Of a stretch of 34,200 bases of DNA, positions 32,259-34,200 are shown piece by piece; position 1 is the stretch's first letter, and every line of letters starts with the position of its first letter. The notes beneath the pieces are model-generated. The model saw only the letters and a list, made by a program, of their open reading frames with translations, was not told where the DNA came from and did not search any database. The translations under genes were made by a program, and so were the position numbers. The stretch is from Phocaeicola faecicola (lineage in GTDB: Bacteria > Bacteroidota > Bacteroidia > Bacteroidales > Bacteroidaceae): NCBI RefSeq assembly GCF_013618865.1, contig NZ_JABSOE010000055.1, forward strand, positions 1 to 34,200. Reading direction: 5' to 3'.

Positions 32259-32933
32259 CTAAAAGCACCATTTTGCTCCCAGTGCCAGACTCAGGTAGTC
32301 TTTGGGAGACAGGTAGCGGTTGGTGAACGCACTTATCAGATACAGGTCGCAGGTATTTAACTCGTAATAGCAGGAGAGTTCTTTCCCGAAACGGATTTTA
32401 TCGGGTATTTTCCATGATATGCTTTGTCCGAATGAGATGTGAAAACGAATCTTGGTGGAGAATCCATAGTATCCGTTGGGGTATTTCTGGGGCTCTTTCG
32501 TCCAGAAATTCTCATTGATGATACTGTTGATGAACAATCCGCAGTGCAGTGGCTGAATACTGAAGTTCTTGGCAAACGGAATTCTCCAGGGAGTATACAC
32601 TTGTTTGATGGTGGTGGAAAGCATGGCTGGTCGTCCGTAAGCTTTCGGGACAATTCCAAGCAGCAGGTCTGTTTCCCAATGGCGTTTTCCGTATTCCCAT
32701 CCTATGCCGGCGGAGCAGATTCCTATCGAACCGGCATACTGAAAAATCAGGTTGTCAGGAAGCCAGCGTCTTTCTTCTCTGGAGGGAATCTTCTGTATTT
32801 GGGGCAGGGTGTCATTCGGATATTCTTGTGGAAAGGGTGTGAATGTGCTGTCTCTTTCTGCCCGTATGCCGGTGATGCTGAAAAGGCACAGAAAAAGTAG
32901 ACTAGAAATAAACTTGTTCATATTCATATCCAT
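32259..32933 (-). CDS. Putative outer-membrane beta-barrel protein overlapping the phosphoesterase gene
   Basis: A 224-residue secreted protein with a signal peptide (MNKFISSLLFLCLFSITGIRA). After a proline-rich segment (about 27-60) come amphipathic strands (NLIFQYAGSIGICSAGIGWEYGK, WETDLLLGIVPK, YGFSTKIRFHISFGQS, LSCYYELNTCDLYLISAF, LSLALGAKWCF) with a C-terminal phenylalanine, as in small outer-membrane barrels. Three in-frame ATGs (32933, 32927, 32921) are possible; all overlap the end of the metallophosphoesterase gene (stop at 32902), so translational coupling is likely. No family is recognised with confidence. Confidence 0.7.
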   Translation of the reverse strand: MDMNMNKFISSLLFLCLFSITGIRAERDSTFTPFPQEYPNDTLPQIQKIPSREERRWLPDNLIFQYAGSIGICSAGIGWEYGKRHWETDLLLGIVPKAYGRPAMLSTTIKQVYTPWRIPFAKNFSIQPLHCGLFINSIINENFWTKEPQKYPNGYYGFSTKIRFHISFGQSISWKIPDKIRFGKELSCYYELNTCDLYLISAFTNRYLSPKDYLSLALGAKWCF

Positions 32934-33744
32934 CTGGGGTTATCGTGAATAAAAAGTAACTTTTCTTTTTAATGTTGTCGCAACCGTAATATAAGATGCC
33001 GTCATCGTAAAGATTTGCGATTCTTGCCGTGTGGTTGTGGGCATGCAGGCAACACAGGATGCCTGGAAATCTTCTGACGAAATATCCGAATTCCTGATTG
33101 GCATTTGAATTGAATTGCTCTGAGAAGGGGGGAGCATGCATGGCAATAACGGTACGGTCGTAGTTGCATGAGTCTGCCAGCTCGGACTGTATGTAATTGA
33201 AATCGGGAATGGGGTGGGAGTAGTCGTATTCCAGGGCGTTGGTGGAGAGACAGAGAAATTTGATCCGGTTAACAATAAAGGAATAGTTCTGGTTTCCGTA
33301 TAGTTGCTCGAATATCTTATCGCCACATCCCAATATGTCGTGATTGCCAATTATGGCTACGTAGGGAACGTGAAGATCGTCCATGATGTCGTGGATCCAT
33401 AGAAATTCTTTTTTCATTCCGAAATCTGAAATGTCACCTCCATGGATTACAAAGTCGATGTCATTACGTTGGTTGACATGGTTGACAAAATCCTCGGTTT
33501 CGTCGTACCACCTTTGTGTGTCTCCCATCAGGATGAAGCGTATGGTGTCTTTATGGTCGCATAGTGCATGGATTCTTGCGATGTTGGTGGCATTTACTTG
33601 TGTGGGGCCATCAATGTTCCCGTCGTAGGGGTGGTATTCGATTAAATCACAGCCTGCGGTTAGCATGCAAAATGTAAAAATCAGCATCGTACTGGTGATG
33701 ATTTTGTATCCGATTTTTGTGTGTAGTATGTCGATGTATGTCAT
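32902..33744 (-). CDS. Calcineurin-like metallophosphoesterase lipoprotein
   Basis: A 280-residue protein with a lipoprotein signal ending in CMLTAGC (Cys32); a later start at 33687 (MLIFTFCMLTAGC) would also work. Metallophosphoesterase motifs are in order: FILMGDTQRW (Asp75, with Gln where many relatives have His), HGGDISDFG (Asp104), GNHD (133-136), AMHAPP (His203) and LHAHNHTA (234-238). It should hydrolyse a phosphoester on the periplasmic or outer face; the substrate is unknown. It shares 20-32 bases with the downstream beta-barrel gene, so the two form an operon. A possible promoter is TAATTTTG on the minus strand (33802-33795). Confidence 0.85.
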   Translation of the reverse strand: MTYIDILHTKIGYKIITSTMLIFTFCMLTAGCDLIEYHPYDGNIDGPTQVNATNIARIHALCDHKDTIRFILMGDTQRWYDETEDFVNHVNQRNDIDFVIHGGDISDFGMKKEFLWIHDIMDDLHVPYVAIIGNHDILGCGDKIFEQLYGNQNYSFIVNRIKFLCLSTNALEYDYSHPIPDFNYIQSELADSCNYDRTVIAMHAPPFSEQFNSNANQEFGYFVRRFPGILCCLHAHNHTARIANLYDDGILYYGCDNIKKKSYFLFTITPDGYEYEQVYF

Positions 33745-34097
33745 AACTGTATAAAATATAGTTTGAATATTTCGTTAGATTGTTTTTCAAAAATCAAAAT
33801 TAGAAAAGTTTTCTTTGAGGGTAAAGGCCTAAATGACTCTTAAAGTGTTCAATTTTATTGTTTATGCAACTTTTACATATTCTGTTTCAGGTGTCGGTAG
33901 AATGTCATTTTTTGTATTGGATTGATGTGGCATTAAGCTATCGTGAGTATTTATTTTTCTTTTTTTATATATAATAATGTGTACTTCATTTTTGACGTGG
34001 ACTTGAAGTTGAAAAAAATGTGTTCCGTAACGCCTTGTTTTACAAGGTATTTTAACCAAAGTGTGAAAAAAATTCAGAAAAAAAGTCTGCATGATAC
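33745..34097. other. A/T-rich non-coding region
   Basis: No gene is supported here. It contains a possible minus-strand promoter for the phosphoesterase (33795-33802), a CCTTG/CAAGG stem (34033-34047) and A/T tracts leading into the promoter at 34098-34127, which could act as UP-like sequence. Confidence 0.5.
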
Positions 34098-34127
34098 TTG
34101 CAGAACCGGAAAAAGTGCGTACCTTTG
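34098..34127 (+). promoter_or_regulatory. Strong promoter at the right edge, possibly of a stable-RNA operon
   Basis: TTG at 34098-34100, 19-base spacer, TACCTTTG at 34120-34127, then a GC-richer leader (GCAACCGCTTTCGAGAGG) with no start codon-led gene in the last 73 bases. This TACCTTTGCA-type core with A/T-rich upstream sequence resembles what I recall from Bacteroides rRNA operon promoters, but the downstream RNA is outside the window. Confidence 0.6.
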
Positions 34128-34200
34128 CAACCGCTTTCGAGAGGGAAAGACGTTAGAAACAGTGACATGCTGAAGCAGAGTGCAAGTGTCGGAGTGACTC

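Noticed and set aside
1..34200. tRNA, rRNA, CRISPR array or prophage inside the window
   Set aside because: No cloverleaf with a T-loop motif, no rRNA core sequence, no regular spaced repeats, and no phage structural genes were seen on reading both strands.

Overview
The window looks like chromosomal DNA from a member of the Bacteroidaceae (Bacteroides or Phocaeicola type). The evidence is family content (DUF4251, DUF4136, DUF5686 and NigD-like envelope proteins, a full Na+-translocating NQR operon, a FloA/NfeD pair) and repeated matches to the Bacteroidetes promoter pattern (TTTG or TTG, about 19-21 bases, TAnnTTTG) instead of E. coli-type -35/-10 boxes. Most starts lack a Shine-Dalgarno sequence, as is usual in this group. 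No species call is possible from sequence reading alone.

Layout. Bases 1-180 are the tail of an IS1182-type transposase and a terminal hairpin. Bases 235-4594 (minus) hold a DnaB-like helicase without the N-terminal domain, an unrecognised (possibly DUF3843) protein, an MFS exporter and a small membrane-anchored protein. Between the first two genes lies a three-copy 17-18 base repeat with a long inverted repeat. Bases 4826-6711 (plus) are a compact envelope operon: DUF4251 protein, DUF4136 lipoprotein and small beta-barrel. Bases 6868-9093 (minus) encode a large DUF5686 outer-membrane protein, divergent from a Crp/Fnr regulator (9211-9912). Bases 9977-12431 (minus) are a LolC/E-like permease and a class I aminotransferase. 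The plus-strand block 12730-18590 has a TPR/propeller secreted protein, NfeD and FloA (membrane microdomains), a nucleoside phosphorylase, free methionine-R-sulfoxide reductase and an aldose-1-epimerase-like protein. The minus block 18747-21275 has an SDR oxidoreductase, a His-rich COG0523 metal GTPase and a DUF2721 membrane protein.

Bases 21457-24489 are a 2-keto-3-deoxygluconate module: kdgK and a KDPG aldolase on the minus strand, divergent from a LacI-type regulator with overlapping promoters between them. Bases 24772-30603 are nqrABCDEF, the sodium-pumping NADH:quinone oxidoreductase, in canonical order and ended by a strong terminator. Then come a small secreted helical protein under a near-consensus promoter, a NigD-like lipoprotein, and (minus) a lipoprotein metallophosphoesterase overlapping a possible beta-barrel gene. 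The last 450 bases carry no gene but end in a strong promoter that may drive a stable-RNA or other highly expressed operon beyond the window.

Most of this is ordinary core-genome content. I did not find a convincing new defence, mobile or RNA-guided system. The best leads are the repeat cluster beside the helicase, the folded leader of the aminotransferase gene, the overlapping kdgK/LacI promoters, the His-rich metallochaperone operon and several envelope operons of unknown function.
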